From contig NZ_JWLW01000003.1 of assembly GCF_000808575.1 (NCBI RefSeq), positions 172,753 to 236,752 on the forward strand: a stretch of DNA of 64,000 bases, written 5' to 3'. A program made the position numbers and the translations under genes. A model generated the notes under the pieces. It did no database searches, was not told where the DNA came from, and saw only the letters and a program-made list of their open reading frames with translations. How positions within the stretch are numbered: position 1 is the stretch's first letter; the number at the start of each line of letters is the position of its first letter. This stretch comes from Alteromonas marina. GTDB taxonomy: Bacteria > Pseudomonadota > Gammaproteobacteria > Enterobacterales > Alteromonadaceae. Shown piece after piece: positions 41,899 to 51,369 of the stretch.

Positions 41899-43818
41899 TT
41901 AGAACCGATAGCGGCGCAATTGCATTTGCATGGTCTTTATTTGCTTAACTAACGCTTCGCAATTTTCGACAACCTCTTTAGCATAGTTGGTATTGGCTTG
42001 CCCTACCTGCTGGATACTGCTCACCCCTCGGTTTACATCGGCAGCAACGGAAGTTTGCCCTTCTGCCAAACTAGCGGCGTCTTCATTTAGCGCAGTGATT
42101 CTAGCGACAGCCTCTAACGCTTGGTTTAACGACTCACCTGCGTGTTTAGTGGTTTCCACCGTCTTAAACGCCGTTTCCTTGTTCAGCTGCATTTTTTCAG
42201 AAGCGATACGGCTTCCTTGCTGAAGCCTTTCTATCATAATGCGGATCTCTTCCGTTGAAGCCTGCGTACGACTAGCCAGTGAACGTACTTCGTCTGCCAC
42301 CACGGCAAAACCACGCCCCTGCTCACCTGCTCTTGCCGCTTCAATTGCTGCATTAAGCGCGAGTAAGTTTGTTTGCTCTGCAATGTTTCTAATTACTTCC
42401 ATGACGCCGCTAATTTCCTCGCTGGCCTGTGCTAGTTCATTGATTACTTCCACTGATGCGTCGACGTCATTCGCTTGCGATTGGATATCTTTGATAGTTT
42501 CAGACAATACGCTTACGCTATTTCTTGTATCTGTATCAGCAGCACTAGCTGCGTCACTTGAGCTTCTTATCGTAGTAGAGACGCTTTGTGCGTTTTGCTG
42601 CATCATCGTAATCGCGTTGTCGATGGATTCGGTCTCTTGACTAAGCTTCGAAACGCTTTCCTTAGAACTCATTGCGGTAGTATTAAGTGCTTCTGATTTT
42701 GCTAACATATTATCGGTGGCTTCATCCACGCTTTGCAGTGTTTGCTGTAGTTGAACAAGTAAACCGTTAAAAGCTTTAGCCATGGTGCCAAACTCGTCAC
42801 TGCGGTTTGCCTCGAAGCGAAAAGTAAGATCGCCTTCACCCGTTGAAAGGTTGTTAACTACACCAATAAACTCATCCAGTGGGTTTCCAACGATATACTT
42901 CACCAACAACCAAACAGTGAGTAATATACCCGCGCTAGCTAACACTATTTTAAACACTAGGGTTATCACTGAACTGCTCACCATCGATGCTTTCTCTGAG
43001 GCTGACGCGGCTAATATAATGTCATAACCCCATTTTGAAAAAGGCACTACTTCCACAATCCAATCTTCGTTTTTATTCAACGCTTCGGTGACTTGCGCAT
43101 CGTTAACATGCGATGAATGCATGCGAATGTTGCCCTTACCATCTCTTAGCGCTACAAATCCATTCTCTAAAACATGACTTTGTTTTATCGCTTGCTCTAG
43201 AACGTTAAGGTCTGCTGAATATCCCACATACCATATACCCACTACTTGTCCGCTAGCATCAAACATGGGCTCATAACCTGTCAGATAGGGACTACCTAGA
43301 ATATCTACTGCGCCATAGTAAGCTTGCTGTTGGTTTATTTTCTGAATCGCTTTTCCCGACGGCGCTAATTTAGTGCCAATTGCTCGCTCGCCATTTTTAA
43401 TGACGTTTGTGCTCACTCGAATGTAGTCATCACCGGTTTTACTGAAAAGCGTTGCTGTACCTCCCATAACACTGGTTAGTTCGTCAACTAATTCAAAATC
43501 GTTTGCTTGCGGAACATTCCCCAGCCTTAACTCTAGTGCCTGTGTTGCTTTTACAGTGATATAGTCGCCTTGATTTGGAACCCCCAAGGCTTCTCCTCGT
43601 TGCTTCAGAAGCGCCATACTGCTTTTCACTCGCTCAAGCATAATGGCGTCGGTCACGGTTAGAATGTTGACTAAGCGGTCGGCAGTGTTTTTCTTCTGCT
43701 CTTTAACAAGCTCAGAAATAGACGACGACGTAGTGACCACAGTGATAATTGCTACAATCAGTGCGAACAACGCAATGACTGCAGACACCGAGAACAGAAA
43801 TTTTCTTTGAATGGACAT
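41899..43818 (-). CDS. Methyl-accepting chemotaxis protein with periplasmic Cache-type sensor
   Basis: A 639-residue chemoreceptor. TM1 (about 7-30) and TM2 (about 285-307) enclose a periplasmic domain of about 250 residues of the Cache group ([35 protein letters not shown]). A HAMP domain (about 308-365) and the signalling domain follow, with the highly conserved hairpin tip [20 protein letters not shown] and [13 protein letters not shown]. The C-terminus lacks an obvious CheR/CheB-tethering pentapeptide. The ATG at 43818 is chosen because a GTG at 43854 overlaps its own Shine-Dalgarno. The ligand is unknown; Cache receptors of this kind often sense small carboxylates. It is a single gene. 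Confidence 0.92.
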   Translation of the reverse strand: MSIQRKFLFSVSAVIALFALIVAIITVVTTSSSISELVKEQKKNTADRLVNILTVTDAIMLERVKSSMALLKQRGEALGVPNQGDYITVKATQALELRLGNVPQANDFELVDELTSVMGGTATLFSKTGDDYIRVSTNVIKNGERAIGTKLAPSGKAIQKINQQQAYYGAVDILGSPYLTGYEPMFDASGQVVGIWYVGYSADLNVLEQAIKQSHVLENGFVALRDGKGNIRMHSSHVNDAQVTEALNKNEDWIVEVVPFSKWGYDIILAASASEKASMVSSSVITLVFKIVLASAGILLTVWLLVKYIVGNPLDEFIGVVNNLSTGEGDLTFRFEANRSDEFGTMAKAFNGLLVQLQQTLQSVDEATDNMLAKSEALNTTAMSSKESVSKLSQETESIDNAITMMQQNAQSVSTTIRSSSDAASAADTDTRNSVSVLSETIKDIQSQANDVDASVEVINELAQASEEISGVMEVIRNIAEQTNLLALNAAIEAARAGEQGRGFAVVADEVRSLASRTQASTEEIRIMIERLQQGSRIASEKMQLNKETAFKTVETTKHAGESLNQALEAVARITALNEDAASLAEGQTSVAADVNRGVSSIQQVGQANTNYAKEVVENCEALVKQIKTMQMQLRRYRF

Positions 43819-44058
43819 GCAACTTCTCAGGTTAACAGTTAGGTAATCACTCACTCCTTTGACTTTTGATCCATACCATACACGCTAGCCTATTCGTTCT
43901 AGCGGGCTCACGCGCTACTTTATAAATTTAGGCAATTTTTGTGGCAGTGCAAATTGCCCAAACGATTAATATTTCAAAAATTTCCGAAAAAGCAAAAATA
44001 GTGACTTTACTTGTACATTACGACACCTTTCTTGAAACGTTGTCTAGATCTCAAAATG

Positions 44059-44310
44059 TCACTTCATATGCACTTTACCGCCTACTATTTTAAGCGCGGG
44101 AACTCCCCGAATCATTGCACTCCTGGCAAACTGAGCATTACAGGAGGGACAAACCCCTTCTTCAATAGTGTAGTCTTCAACAATGCGTTCTTTGAAGCAC
44201 TTCACCAGCGCGCCCTTTCCTCCTTTTCGATACTTAAAAAGTTGGAACTTACATTTAACGCAAAAAATCTGCACGGTTCTAATCGGTCCTTTTGCACTGG
44301 GTTTCGCCAT
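44059..44310 (-). CDS. Small zinc-ribbon protein, function unknown
   Basis: An 83-residue protein with two Cys pairs, CVKC (residues 18-21) and CPSC (about 54-57), which form a zinc ribbon. Basic patches surround the first pair (KCKFQLFKYRKGGKG). GGAGAA lies 11 nt before the ATG. I do not recognise a named family; nucleic-acid or protein binding is plausible. It is alone, upstream of the chemoreceptor gene on the same strand but 240 bp away. Confidence 0.72.
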   Translation of the reverse strand: MAKPSAKGPIRTVQIFCVKCKFQLFKYRKGGKGALVKCFKERIVEDYTIEEGVCPSCNAQFARSAMIRGVPALKIVGGKVHMK

Positions 44311-44482
44311 GAATATTTATGTTCTCCATATTAAAAATTCATCTTTTGTTGAAGTGCGACAAATGGTAAATCTTAGTTATACTTCACAAAGGGTGATGTG
44401 CCCTATGGTAACCATAATTCTGCATTGAAGTATAAATACACAGGTAACTCACTATGCAGAGTAACTCTCGAAGGTAATATCA

Positions 44483-44887
44483 ATGAAGATAATTGCAGCT
44501 CTGTTTTTTATTCTATCGGCACCACTTTATGCGGGTACCGCCGTAATTGTTAATGCTAGCAACAACTCAGGTATAGATATCGACACGGTAAAAAAAATAT
44601 ACCTTGGGAAAGTAAAAGCATTTCCAGATGGCAGCCGCGCAATCCCACTCACCTTTGAGCAAGGCAATGCTGCTAGAGACGCTTTTAACAACAATGTGCT
44701 AGGAAAATCAGAATCTCAATATTCTGCATTTTGGTCGAAGCTTGTATTTACCGGCCGTGGCACTCCACCGGAAATGATTGCATCGGAAGACGAAATGCTA
44801 AAGTTAGTTGCGACTAACCCGAACACAATTGGCTTCATTGACGAGAGCAAAGTCGACGGCCAAGTTAAAGTTGTTGGTACATTTTAA
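44483..44887 (+). CDS. Small periplasmic PstS-like (PBP-like) protein
   Basis: A 134-residue exported protein. The signal peptide (MKIIAALFFILSAPLYA) is followed by a short domain that resembles a half lobe of phosphate-binding periplasmic proteins: IDTVKKIYLGKVKAFPDGSRAIPL, FWSKLVFTGRGTPP, then an NTIGFIDES strand. Full PstS proteins are two to three times longer, so this is the small PBP-like-2 form. Such proteins are common in marine gammaproteobacteria, and their ligand is not settled. GAAGG lies 8 nt before the ATG. No ABC permease or Pho box is nearby. Confidence 0.8.
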   Translation: MKIIAALFFILSAPLYAGTAVIVNASNNSGIDIDTVKKIYLGKVKAFPDGSRAIPLTFEQGNAARDAFNNNVLGKSESQYSAFWSKLVFTGRGTPPEMIASEDEMLKLVATNPNTIGFIDESKVDGQVKVVGTF

Positions 44888-44915
44888 TTTCATCATCTCA
44901 ATAAGCGTATTTGGG

Positions 44916-44954
44916 GTTCAGTGCGACATGCTTGCTAATGTGGCGCACTGAGCC
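44916..44954. terminator. Bidirectional hairpin between convergent genes
   Basis: GGTTCAGTGCG (44916-44926) pairs with CGCACTGAGCC (44944-44954), with one G-U and extra inner pairs. It lies between the stops of the PBP-like and LysR genes. Confidence 0.65.
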
Positions 44955-44960
44955 AAGCTG

Positions 44961-45869
44961 CTAGTCAGGATAACTGGCAAGATAGTTAATGTTTGCAAAA
45001 GCCATTATTACATCTTTTGCAAAGTCGACCCTAGGGTGTCGTAACGCGCCTTTTTTCCATACCAGATAGATTTCGTTTTCAGGCCCACTCTTTCCAAGTG
45101 AGACGAGTTCACCTTTAGCAATCGCTTCTTTGCAAAGGTAATCAGGTAATACTGAATAGCCTATCCCAGCTTTGATAATGCTGCTTATCGCGCGAATATC
45201 TGGACATATTGCTGCTACAGGTGACTCGCATGGTGCATTGAACACTTCTGAAAAATACCGGCGAATAAGCGGTAGTTGTTCGTCATAGCTCACCACTTTG
45301 TGCTGATTCAATAACGACGCCGTTATCTCTTTATCAGCAAGTAATTTACCTTGAACCCGGTTCATCACCAATATCAAACGCTCTTTATCTAACATCTGAT
45401 ATTCATACATAGCGTCTGTTGGCTCAGATGCGGTGATAGCAAGTTCAGCGATATCATCTTCCAACAATTGATAGGTGTTATTTTTATTTCCCGTATGAAT
45501 AACCAAATTTACTTTGTCAGCTTGCAGTAAGTTTGCGAGCGCAGGGCCCGCAACAAAACTCAAATATTCCGCAGGCCCTGCTAAGTGTAAGGTGCCGTGA
45601 TCCGTTGACGCTCGGCTTCGAATAGACGCAACTTTTTGTTCCAATATATCTATGTGGCTGGCTACTTGTAGCGCTAAATCATCAGCGATCGCCGTTGGCT
45701 CTACGCCTCTCGCTTTTCGCACAAACAATTCTTTACCGACAATATGTTCCATTGCCTGAATATGCGAGGTTACTGCTGGCTGAGACATATGGAGCCGCGC
45801 TGCGGCACGTGTGATGTTGCCGCTTCGATAAACTTCTACAAAGGTTTTTAGCTGTGTTAGGTAAGACAT
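44961..45869 (-). CDS. LysR-family transcriptional regulator
   Basis: A 302-residue LysR-type regulator. An N-terminal helix-turn-helix (TRAARLHMSQPAVTSHIQAMEH, about residues 17-38) is followed by a two-lobed effector domain. The ATG at 45869 has GGAGA 6 nt upstream and fits the family start SYLTQLKTFVEVY. It is divergent from the DJ-1/YqhD genes, 109 bp away, the usual layout for a LysR protein controlling its neighbour. The effector is unknown; by context a reactive aldehyde or electrophile is possible. Confidence 0.9.
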   Translation of the reverse strand: MSYLTQLKTFVEVYRSGNITRAAARLHMSQPAVTSHIQAMEHIVGKELFVRKARGVEPTAIADDLALQVASHIDILEQKVASIRSRASTDHGTLHLAGPAEYLSFVAGPALANLLQADKVNLVIHTGNKNNTYQLLEDDIAELAITASEPTDAMYEYQMLDKERLILVMNRVQGKLLADKEITASLLNQHKVVSYDEQLPLIRRYFSEVFNAPCESPVAAICPDIRAISSIIKAGIGYSVLPDYLCKEAIAKGELVSLGKSGPENEIYLVWKKGALRHPRVDFAKDVIMAFANINYLASYPD

Positions 45870-45978
45870 AATTCTCCACCCATCAGATTTTTGATGACTC
45901 ATCATAATTTATCTGACTTCTGCTTTTAAACCAACAACTCTAAGATGCACGCACTTTCAAATGCGACAGGAAAAGCAC

Positions 45979-46845
45979 ATGAGAAAATCATCATCAATTC
46001 TATCACTTGCCATCATCGCTGGGTTATCACAGTCGGCGTATGCAGCCGACGCTCAGTCATCAAAAGCCAGTAAAGGCGAAGTGCTTGTTCTACTTTCAAG
46101 CGAGAATGTAATGCAGCTGGCAGAGGGCAAAACAGAGCCAACAGGTTACTACCTCAACGAGTTTGGAGTACCGGCTAAAGCATTGGTAGATGCGGGCTAC
46201 AAGCTCGTATTAGCCACACCCAAAGGCAATGCGCCATCAGTAGATAAAAAGTCCGTGATTCCACATTACTTTGACGGCGGCGAATCACAAATGCGAGATA
46301 TTCAAACGTTTGTTGCGTCGATAGATGGCATTAATGACACACTGTCGCTAAACGAAGTTATTGCTCAAGGGCTTGATGAGTTTGAGGGTGTATTTATCCC
46401 AGGTGGGCATGCGCCGCTTATCGATTTAGCCAACAACCCTCAGGTAGGCGAGATCTTGTCTCACTTTCATAGTGAAGGAAAGCCCACTGCTGCAATCTGT
46501 CATGGTCCAATCGCCTTACTTTCTGGGCAATCTAACCCAAAGGCATTTGAACTGGCATTGAAATCAGGTGAGCAAGCCACACCTGATAATTGGATTTATG
46601 ATGGCTACAAAATGACAATCTTCTCTACCCCGGAAGAAGAGTATTTCGAAAGCACTTTGGATGATGCAACTTTACAGTACTATCCAGCAGATGCCATGGC
46701 GCAAGCGGGTGGAAGTATGGAATACAAAGAAATGTGGGCGCCAAATGTAGTAGTAGACCGTGAACTCATCACTGGCCAAAACCCATTTTCTGACGAACTG
46801 TTAGCTGAGAAGCTTTTACAACAGCTAAATTCACAAACTAATTAA
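45979..46845 (+). CDS. Exported DJ-1/PfpI-family protein (Hsp31-like, glyoxalase III type)
   Basis: A 288-residue DJ-1/PfpI superfamily protein with the nucleophile elbow AAICHGPIAL (Cys174) and GVFIPGGHAP with the acidic/His surroundings. Size and the LNEF/YYLNEFGVPAKAL region fit the Hsp31 group, in which several members act as glutathione-independent glyoxalases or aldehyde deglycases. It carries a signal peptide (RKSSSILSLAIIAGLSQSAYA), so it should work in the periplasm, which is less common. The ATG at 45979 (AGGA upstream) is preferred. It starts the operon with the YqhD-like gene 14 bp downstream. Confidence 0.88.
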   Translation: MRKSSSILSLAIIAGLSQSAYAADAQSSKASKGEVLVLLSSENVMQLAEGKTEPTGYYLNEFGVPAKALVDAGYKLVLATPKGNAPSVDKKSVIPHYFDGGESQMRDIQTFVASIDGINDTLSLNEVIAQGLDEFEGVFIPGGHAPLIDLANNPQVGEILSHFHSEGKPTAAICHGPIALLSGQSNPKAFELALKSGEQATPDNWIYDGYKMTIFSTPEEEYFESTLDDATLQYYPADAMAQAGGSMEYKEMWAPNVVVDRELITGQNPFSDELLAEKLLQQLNSQTN

Positions 46846-46859
46846 AGACAGGCAACACA

Positions 46860-48014
46860 ATGCTTAATTTTACATTTAAAAATCAAACCGAAATTTTATT
46901 CGGCAAAGGTCAACTAAGTGAAGTGTCTTCACGTTTGCCAAAACAAGCAAAAGTTCTCTTCCTATATGGCGGCGGCTCAATCAAAAAGAATGGTATTTAC
47001 GATAAAGTAAATGCCGCACTCGAAGGCGCCGACATTATTGAATTTCAGGGCGTTGAACCAAACCCTGAGTTTGAAACATTGATGAAGGCGGTGAGTGTAG
47101 CTCGCGAAAACAATGTGAACTTCATTCTAGCTGTGGGCGGTGGAAGTGTTATTGACGGCGCGAAGTTTGTTGCTGCAGCCGTTAACTTTGAAGGCGATCC
47201 ATGGGATATTTTAGTTAAAGGCGCCGCGTTTGAAAACCCGTTACCTATCGGCGCAGTGCTTACACTGCCAGCAACAGGCTCTGAGAGTAACGGCAACTCG
47301 GTAGTAAATAGAAAAGAAACGTCACAGAAGCGCGCGTTTTCATCGGAAACGGTACAGCCAGTATTTGCTGTGCTTGATCCTGAGTTCACCTATTCACTAC
47401 CCCCTCGTCAGGTTTCTAATGGTGTGGTAGATGCATTCGTACATGTCATTGAGCAGTACTTGACTTACCCAGTAAATGCACCGCTTCAAGATCGCTTTGC
47501 AGAAGGTATTTTACAAACCTTAGTTCAAGAAGGCCCTAAAGCCTTAGCGACACCCGAAGATTATGATGTGCGCGCGAACGTTATGTGGTCAGCAACCATG
47601 GCGCTTAACGGACTAATCGGCAAAGGTGTTCCACAAGACTGGGGCACACACATGATTGGCCACGAACTCACCGCACTACATGGTTTAGACCACGCTGTAA
47701 CCCTAGCTATCGTATTGCCATCACTAATGTTTGTGCAGCGCGACAAGAAGCAAGAAAAAATTCTACAGCTTGGCGAGCGTGTATTTGGTATTCAAGAAGA
47801 TGACAAAGAAAAGGCCATCGATTTGACCATTAAAGCTGTACAAGACTTTTTCGAAACCATGCAGGTAAAAACCCGCCTATCAGACTATGACATACAAAAG
47901 TCTGCAATTGATGGGCTTATCGACAACTTAGAGCGCAACGGATTAACAGCGCTTGGTGAGCATGGCGATATCGACTTGGCAAAAGCGCGCGAAATTTTAA
48001 CCCTCGCAGCATAA
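46860..48014 (+). CDS. YqhD-like NADPH-dependent aldehyde reductase (iron-type alcohol dehydrogenase)
   Basis: A 384-residue group III alcohol dehydrogenase. FGKGQLSEVSSRLPKQAKVLFLYGGGSIKKNG and GGGSVIDGAKFVAAA (nucleotide binding), LPATGSESNGNSVVN, and the metal-site His residues in FVHVIEQYLTYP and HGLDHAVTLAIVLP are present. This matches E. coli YqhD, which reduces short toxic aldehydes (glyoxal, methylglyoxal, lipid aldehydes) with NADPH. It follows the DJ-1 gene closely and a weak hairpin separates it from the old yellow enzyme gene. Cytoplasmic. Confidence 0.9.
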   Translation: MLNFTFKNQTEILFGKGQLSEVSSRLPKQAKVLFLYGGGSIKKNGIYDKVNAALEGADIIEFQGVEPNPEFETLMKAVSVARENNVNFILAVGGGSVIDGAKFVAAAVNFEGDPWDILVKGAAFENPLPIGAVLTLPATGSESNGNSVVNRKETSQKRAFSSETVQPVFAVLDPEFTYSLPPRQVSNGVVDAFVHVIEQYLTYPVNAPLQDRFAEGILQTLVQEGPKALATPEDYDVRANVMWSATMALNGLIGKGVPQDWGTHMIGHELTALHGLDHAVTLAIVLPSLMFVQRDKKQEKILQLGERVFGIQEDDKEKAIDLTIKAVQDFFETMQVKTRLSDYDIQKSAIDGLIDNLERNGLTALGEHGDIDLAKAREILTLAA

Positions 48015-48022
48015 GCCTAGTT

Positions 48023-48050
48023 GCATATGACGCAACGCGCATATGCTTTT
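48023..48050 (+). terminator. Weak terminator after the YqhD-like gene
   Basis: GCATATG (48023-48029) and CATATGC (48040-48046) form a stem followed by TTTTT. A second weak hairpin lies at 48062-48087. Downstream transcription may be only partly separate. Confidence 0.55.
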
Positions 48051-48113
48051 TCAACATTTAAGTGCCCAGCATAGACTGGGTACTTTTAATTCTTATCTTC
48101 ATTGGAGAACAAT

Positions 48114-49220
48114 ATGACTGCACTATTTGAACAGTTTTCGTTAAAAGACGTAACGCTTCGCAATCGAATTGCCGTGCCTCCTATGTGCCAATATTCGGCA
48201 GAAGACGGCTTTACCAACCAGTGGCATGAAGCAAACTATCAGTCGTTCGCTCGTGGTGGCGCAGGGCTTGTAATTGTTGAAGCAACAGCGGTTTCTCCGG
48301 AAGGTCGCATTACGCCAAATTGCTTAGGCATTTGGAAAAACGAACACGTCAGTGGCCTTAAGAACATCGCAGAGCGCATTAAAAGCCAGGGCGCGGTTGC
48401 CGGAATTCAAATTGCTCACGCTGGGCGAAAAGCCAGCGCTAACCGCCCTTGGGAAGGCGACGACCACATTCAGCCAAGTGAAGAAAACGGTTGGCAGCCC
48501 ATTGGCCCTTCTGCAAAAGCGTTCGGTGCGCACCTTCCGGTAACACCTACCGAAATGACCAAGGCCGACATTGAACGTGTTAAGGCTGACTTTGTTAAAG
48601 GGGCAGAACGTGCGCTTGAAGCTGGGTATGAGTGGCTTGAACTTCACTTTGCTCACGGTTACCTAGCCCAAAGCTTTTTTTCGAAACACGCGAACAAGCG
48701 TACAGATGAATACGGCGGTGATGCACAAGGTCGTGGACGCTTCTTGCTTGAAACACTAAGCGCTGTACGTGAAGTCTGGCCAGAAAACCTGCCGCTAACC
48801 GTGCGCTTTGGCGTTATTGAATACGACGGTGAAGACGAGCAAACGCTAAGCGAATCTATCGAACTAATTAAACAGTTTAAAGAAATTGGTGCTGATTTTG
48901 TAAGTGTTAGCGTGGGCTTCAATACCCCTGAGGCCAATATTCCGTGGGGCCCAGCTTTCCTAGCACCTGTTGCAAAACGCGTACGAGACGAAGCTGATAT
49001 CCCTGTTGCAACGGCTTGGGGTGTAGACACACCAGAACTTGCTAACGAGACTATCGAAAACCAACAGCTTGATGTTGTTATGGTAGGCAGAATGCACCTT
49101 ACTAACCCGCATTGGACGTACTATGCGGCAAAACAGTTAGGCGTTGAGAAACCATCTTGGGTAATGCCTGCGCCTTACGCTCATTGGCTGGAGCGTTACG
49201 CGCCGTCTGACGAGAGATAG
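48114..49220 (+). CDS. Old yellow enzyme family NADH:flavin oxidoreductase (YqjM-like)
   Basis: A 368-residue FMN-dependent ene-reductase. RNRIAVPPMCQYSAEDGF carries the Cys typical of the YqjM (thermophilic-like) class. QIAHAGRKA with the substrate-binding His and the HFAHGYLAQSFFS loop follow. YqjM-type enzymes reduce alpha,beta-unsaturated aldehydes and ketones and answer oxidative or electrophile stress. TTGGAGAA lies before the ATG at 48114; the TTG at 48102 overlaps that site. It is third in line after the DJ-1 and YqhD-like genes, so a joint detoxification role is likely. Confidence 0.92.
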   Translation: MTALFEQFSLKDVTLRNRIAVPPMCQYSAEDGFTNQWHEANYQSFARGGAGLVIVEATAVSPEGRITPNCLGIWKNEHVSGLKNIAERIKSQGAVAGIQIAHAGRKASANRPWEGDDHIQPSEENGWQPIGPSAKAFGAHLPVTPTEMTKADIERVKADFVKGAERALEAGYEWLELHFAHGYLAQSFFSKHANKRTDEYGGDAQGRGRFLLETLSAVREVWPENLPLTVRFGVIEYDGEDEQTLSESIELIKQFKEIGADFVSVSVGFNTPEANIPWGPAFLAPVAKRVRDEADIPVATAWGVDTPELANETIENQQLDVVMVGRMHLTNPHWTYYAAKQLGVEKPSWVMPAPYAHWLERYAPSDER

Positions 49221-49230
49221 CCTTTAATTC

Positions 49231-49260
49231 AGACAGTAAAACAATAGCGTTTTACTGTCT
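49231..49260 (+). terminator. Terminator after the old yellow enzyme gene
   Basis: AGACAGTAAAAC (49231-49242) and GTTTTACTGTCT (49249-49260) pair perfectly over 12 bp. A short T-rich stretch follows. End of the detoxification unit. Confidence 0.75.
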
Positions 49261-49379
49261 GTCTTTAACTCTATACATTCTTCAATCAAACTTAAGGCGC
49301 AATACATAGACTTATATACGCTTGCTTTTTATAAGGTTAAGTTTAAAGTTGATATTCACTTACTTCAAAAACTTAGCGA

Positions 49380-51263
49380 ATGAAAGCTGGCAAAATAGTT
49401 TCCCCATCTATAGACACTAATGATCTGATAACAATTAGAAGGCATCGCGTTGCTCAAATAAGCACAGTGACATGCCTTGGGTTGTTTGTCTCATTATTTG
49501 CAGCTAGAGATATCACCTTCGATATAATGCTTGTAGCGTTAGCAGCAATGTTCACTGCGGCAATACTTGCTTACAAACATTTTGTTGTCGCCAGCAGTTA
49601 TCTACTTTTAGTCACATTGTCATCTATGCTATTTGCCCTATCCGCAACAGGTGCAGGCACTTTCGATATCGCTATGCTTGGCTATCCAGCCATTATTATT
49701 TTTGCGGCTCTACTCGGCGGCATTGGGCTATTCGGCACAGTGTTATCTCTCGTATTAGTTCAATGTATTACCCTTACATGGCTTGTTATGAAAGGCGTTA
49801 TTACGCCCAACACGCCCACGTTAACCTGGTCTCATTTGACTTTTATTATGATCATTTTCGTGATCACAGGGTTCTGTGTATTTATCCTTGTGCAAGATAT
49901 TCGTCGGCTCATGGCATCACTGCAACTTGAATACACTAAGGTTAAGAAAAATAGAGAACATATTCAGTATTTAGCACACCATGATCCACTGACAAACTTA
50001 CCGAATAGACTTTTGGGAGAGCGCTTATTTAAAGAGAAACTAGCTCAAAGCGAAGGTAATGGACTGCAATTAGCGTTGGCTTTTATCGACTTAGATAATT
50101 TTAAACCTGTAAATGACGCGCTGGGCCACTCTGCTGGAGATCGTTTTTTACAGCATATTTCTCAGTCAATAAATGAGAAACTTTCTAACGATGAATGTCT
50201 AATTCGATTCGGAGGTGACGAGTTTATTGTACTTGCCGCAAACATCACTGACCGCAAGCACATAGAAACCTTGTGTGAGCGTCTAATTAAATGGTGCTCT
50301 TCTGAGTTTGAAGTATTTCAAACTAACATAGTAGTTTCAGCGTCAATTGGCGTAGCAATAGCACCGTATGACGGGGCCAAGTTCAAACAGCTATGTAGAA
50401 AAGCAGATGTGGCCATGTATGAAGCAAAACGAAATGGTAGAAACCGCTTTGAATTTTATGATGTAAAGTTTGACGAAGAAAGCGACGAAAAGTTTTCGCT
50501 GATTCAGCGGCTACGACCTGCTGTATTAGCCAACCAATTTGAAGTGTATTATCAGCCCCTGATTGATTTGAAATCTGGTCAGATATGCTCTATTGAAGCA
50601 TTGGTGCGCTGGCCTCAAAATGATGGGTCACTAGTGTTTCCCGATAAGTTTATTCCATTGGCAGAAAGTAGCGGACTCATTAACCCATTAGGTGAATGGG
50701 TACTAACTCAGGCTTGTCTTTTCTGCGCTAAACTTCATCGCAATGGCTACAGTGAAATATCAGTTGCCGTTAACTTATCATTCGCGCAGTTTAAAGACGG
50801 AACTCTGCCCAGTATTTTAAAGCGCGCTCTAGATTTGACACAACTTAATCCCAGATTTTTAGAACTTGAGCTTACCGAATCAATTCTCGCTGACGAAAAT
50901 GGAAACATTCCTGAGCAACTTGAACAAATGAAAGGACTCGGTGTTCAATTTGCCATCGATGACTTTGGCACTGGTTACTCCAATTTAAATTTCCTTCGTA
51001 AATTCAATGCGCATAAGCTTAAAATAGACCGAATTTTTATTAACACATTAGGTCTTGACGAAAACGATGTTCCCTTGGTTTCAGCAATCATCAATATTGC
51101 AGAAAGTTTGGGAATGGTGACTGTAGCAGAAGGCATTGAACATGAATCTGCGCTCAGAAAGCTAAAAGAAATGGGATGTGATATTGGACAAGGATTCTAT
51201 TGGAGTAAACCTGTTCCAGAAAAACAGATTGAAGCACTTATCGCATCGCAATCTTACGCTTAA
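49380..51263 (+). CDS. Membrane GGDEF-EAL protein (cyclic-di-GMP turnover)
   Basis: A 627-residue inner-membrane protein with about five to six N-terminal helices (residues 25-185), a GGDEF domain (about 205-365, GGDEF intact at 278-282) and an EAL domain (about 385-620). The EAL domain keeps EALVRW (406-411), ELTES, IDDFGTGYSNL, LKIDR, AEGIE and GQGFYWSKP. Both catalytic motifs look active, so it could make and/or break cyclic di-GMP, and which dominates cannot be read from sequence. No PAS or other soluble sensor is present, so the membrane part is the likely input. It stands alone and is convergent with the nitroreductase gene. Confidence 0.93.
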   Translation: MKAGKIVSPSIDTNDLITIRRHRVAQISTVTCLGLFVSLFAARDITFDIMLVALAAMFTAAILAYKHFVVASSYLLLVTLSSMLFALSATGAGTFDIAMLGYPAIIIFAALLGGIGLFGTVLSLVLVQCITLTWLVMKGVITPNTPTLTWSHLTFIMIIFVITGFCVFILVQDIRRLMASLQLEYTKVKKNREHIQYLAHHDPLTNLPNRLLGERLFKEKLAQSEGNGLQLALAFIDLDNFKPVNDALGHSAGDRFLQHISQSINEKLSNDECLIRFGGDEFIVLAANITDRKHIETLCERLIKWCSSEFEVFQTNIVVSASIGVAIAPYDGAKFKQLCRKADVAMYEAKRNGRNRFEFYDVKFDEESDEKFSLIQRLRPAVLANQFEVYYQPLIDLKSGQICSIEALVRWPQNDGSLVFPDKFIPLAESSGLINPLGEWVLTQACLFCAKLHRNGYSEISVAVNLSFAQFKDGTLPSILKRALDLTQLNPRFLELELTESILADENGNIPEQLEQMKGLGVQFAIDDFGTGYSNLNFLRKFNAHKLKIDRIFINTLGLDENDVPLVSAIINIAESLGMVTVAEGIEHESALRKLKEMGCDIGQGFYWSKPVPEKQIEALIASQSYA

Positions 51264-51369
51264 TAAGGCTTTGACACATCTTGCTTCAATCACTACTCCT
51301 AGCGCTGTAGCGCCTTACGTTAAACATAAAAAACGCTTTAAACACCCTCTAATTAGGATAATTTATTGT

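Noticed and set aside
43819..43854. GTG start of the chemoreceptor gene
   Set aside because: It overlaps its own Shine-Dalgarno-like AAAGGAG; the ATG at 43818 gives a normal membrane-receptor N-terminus.
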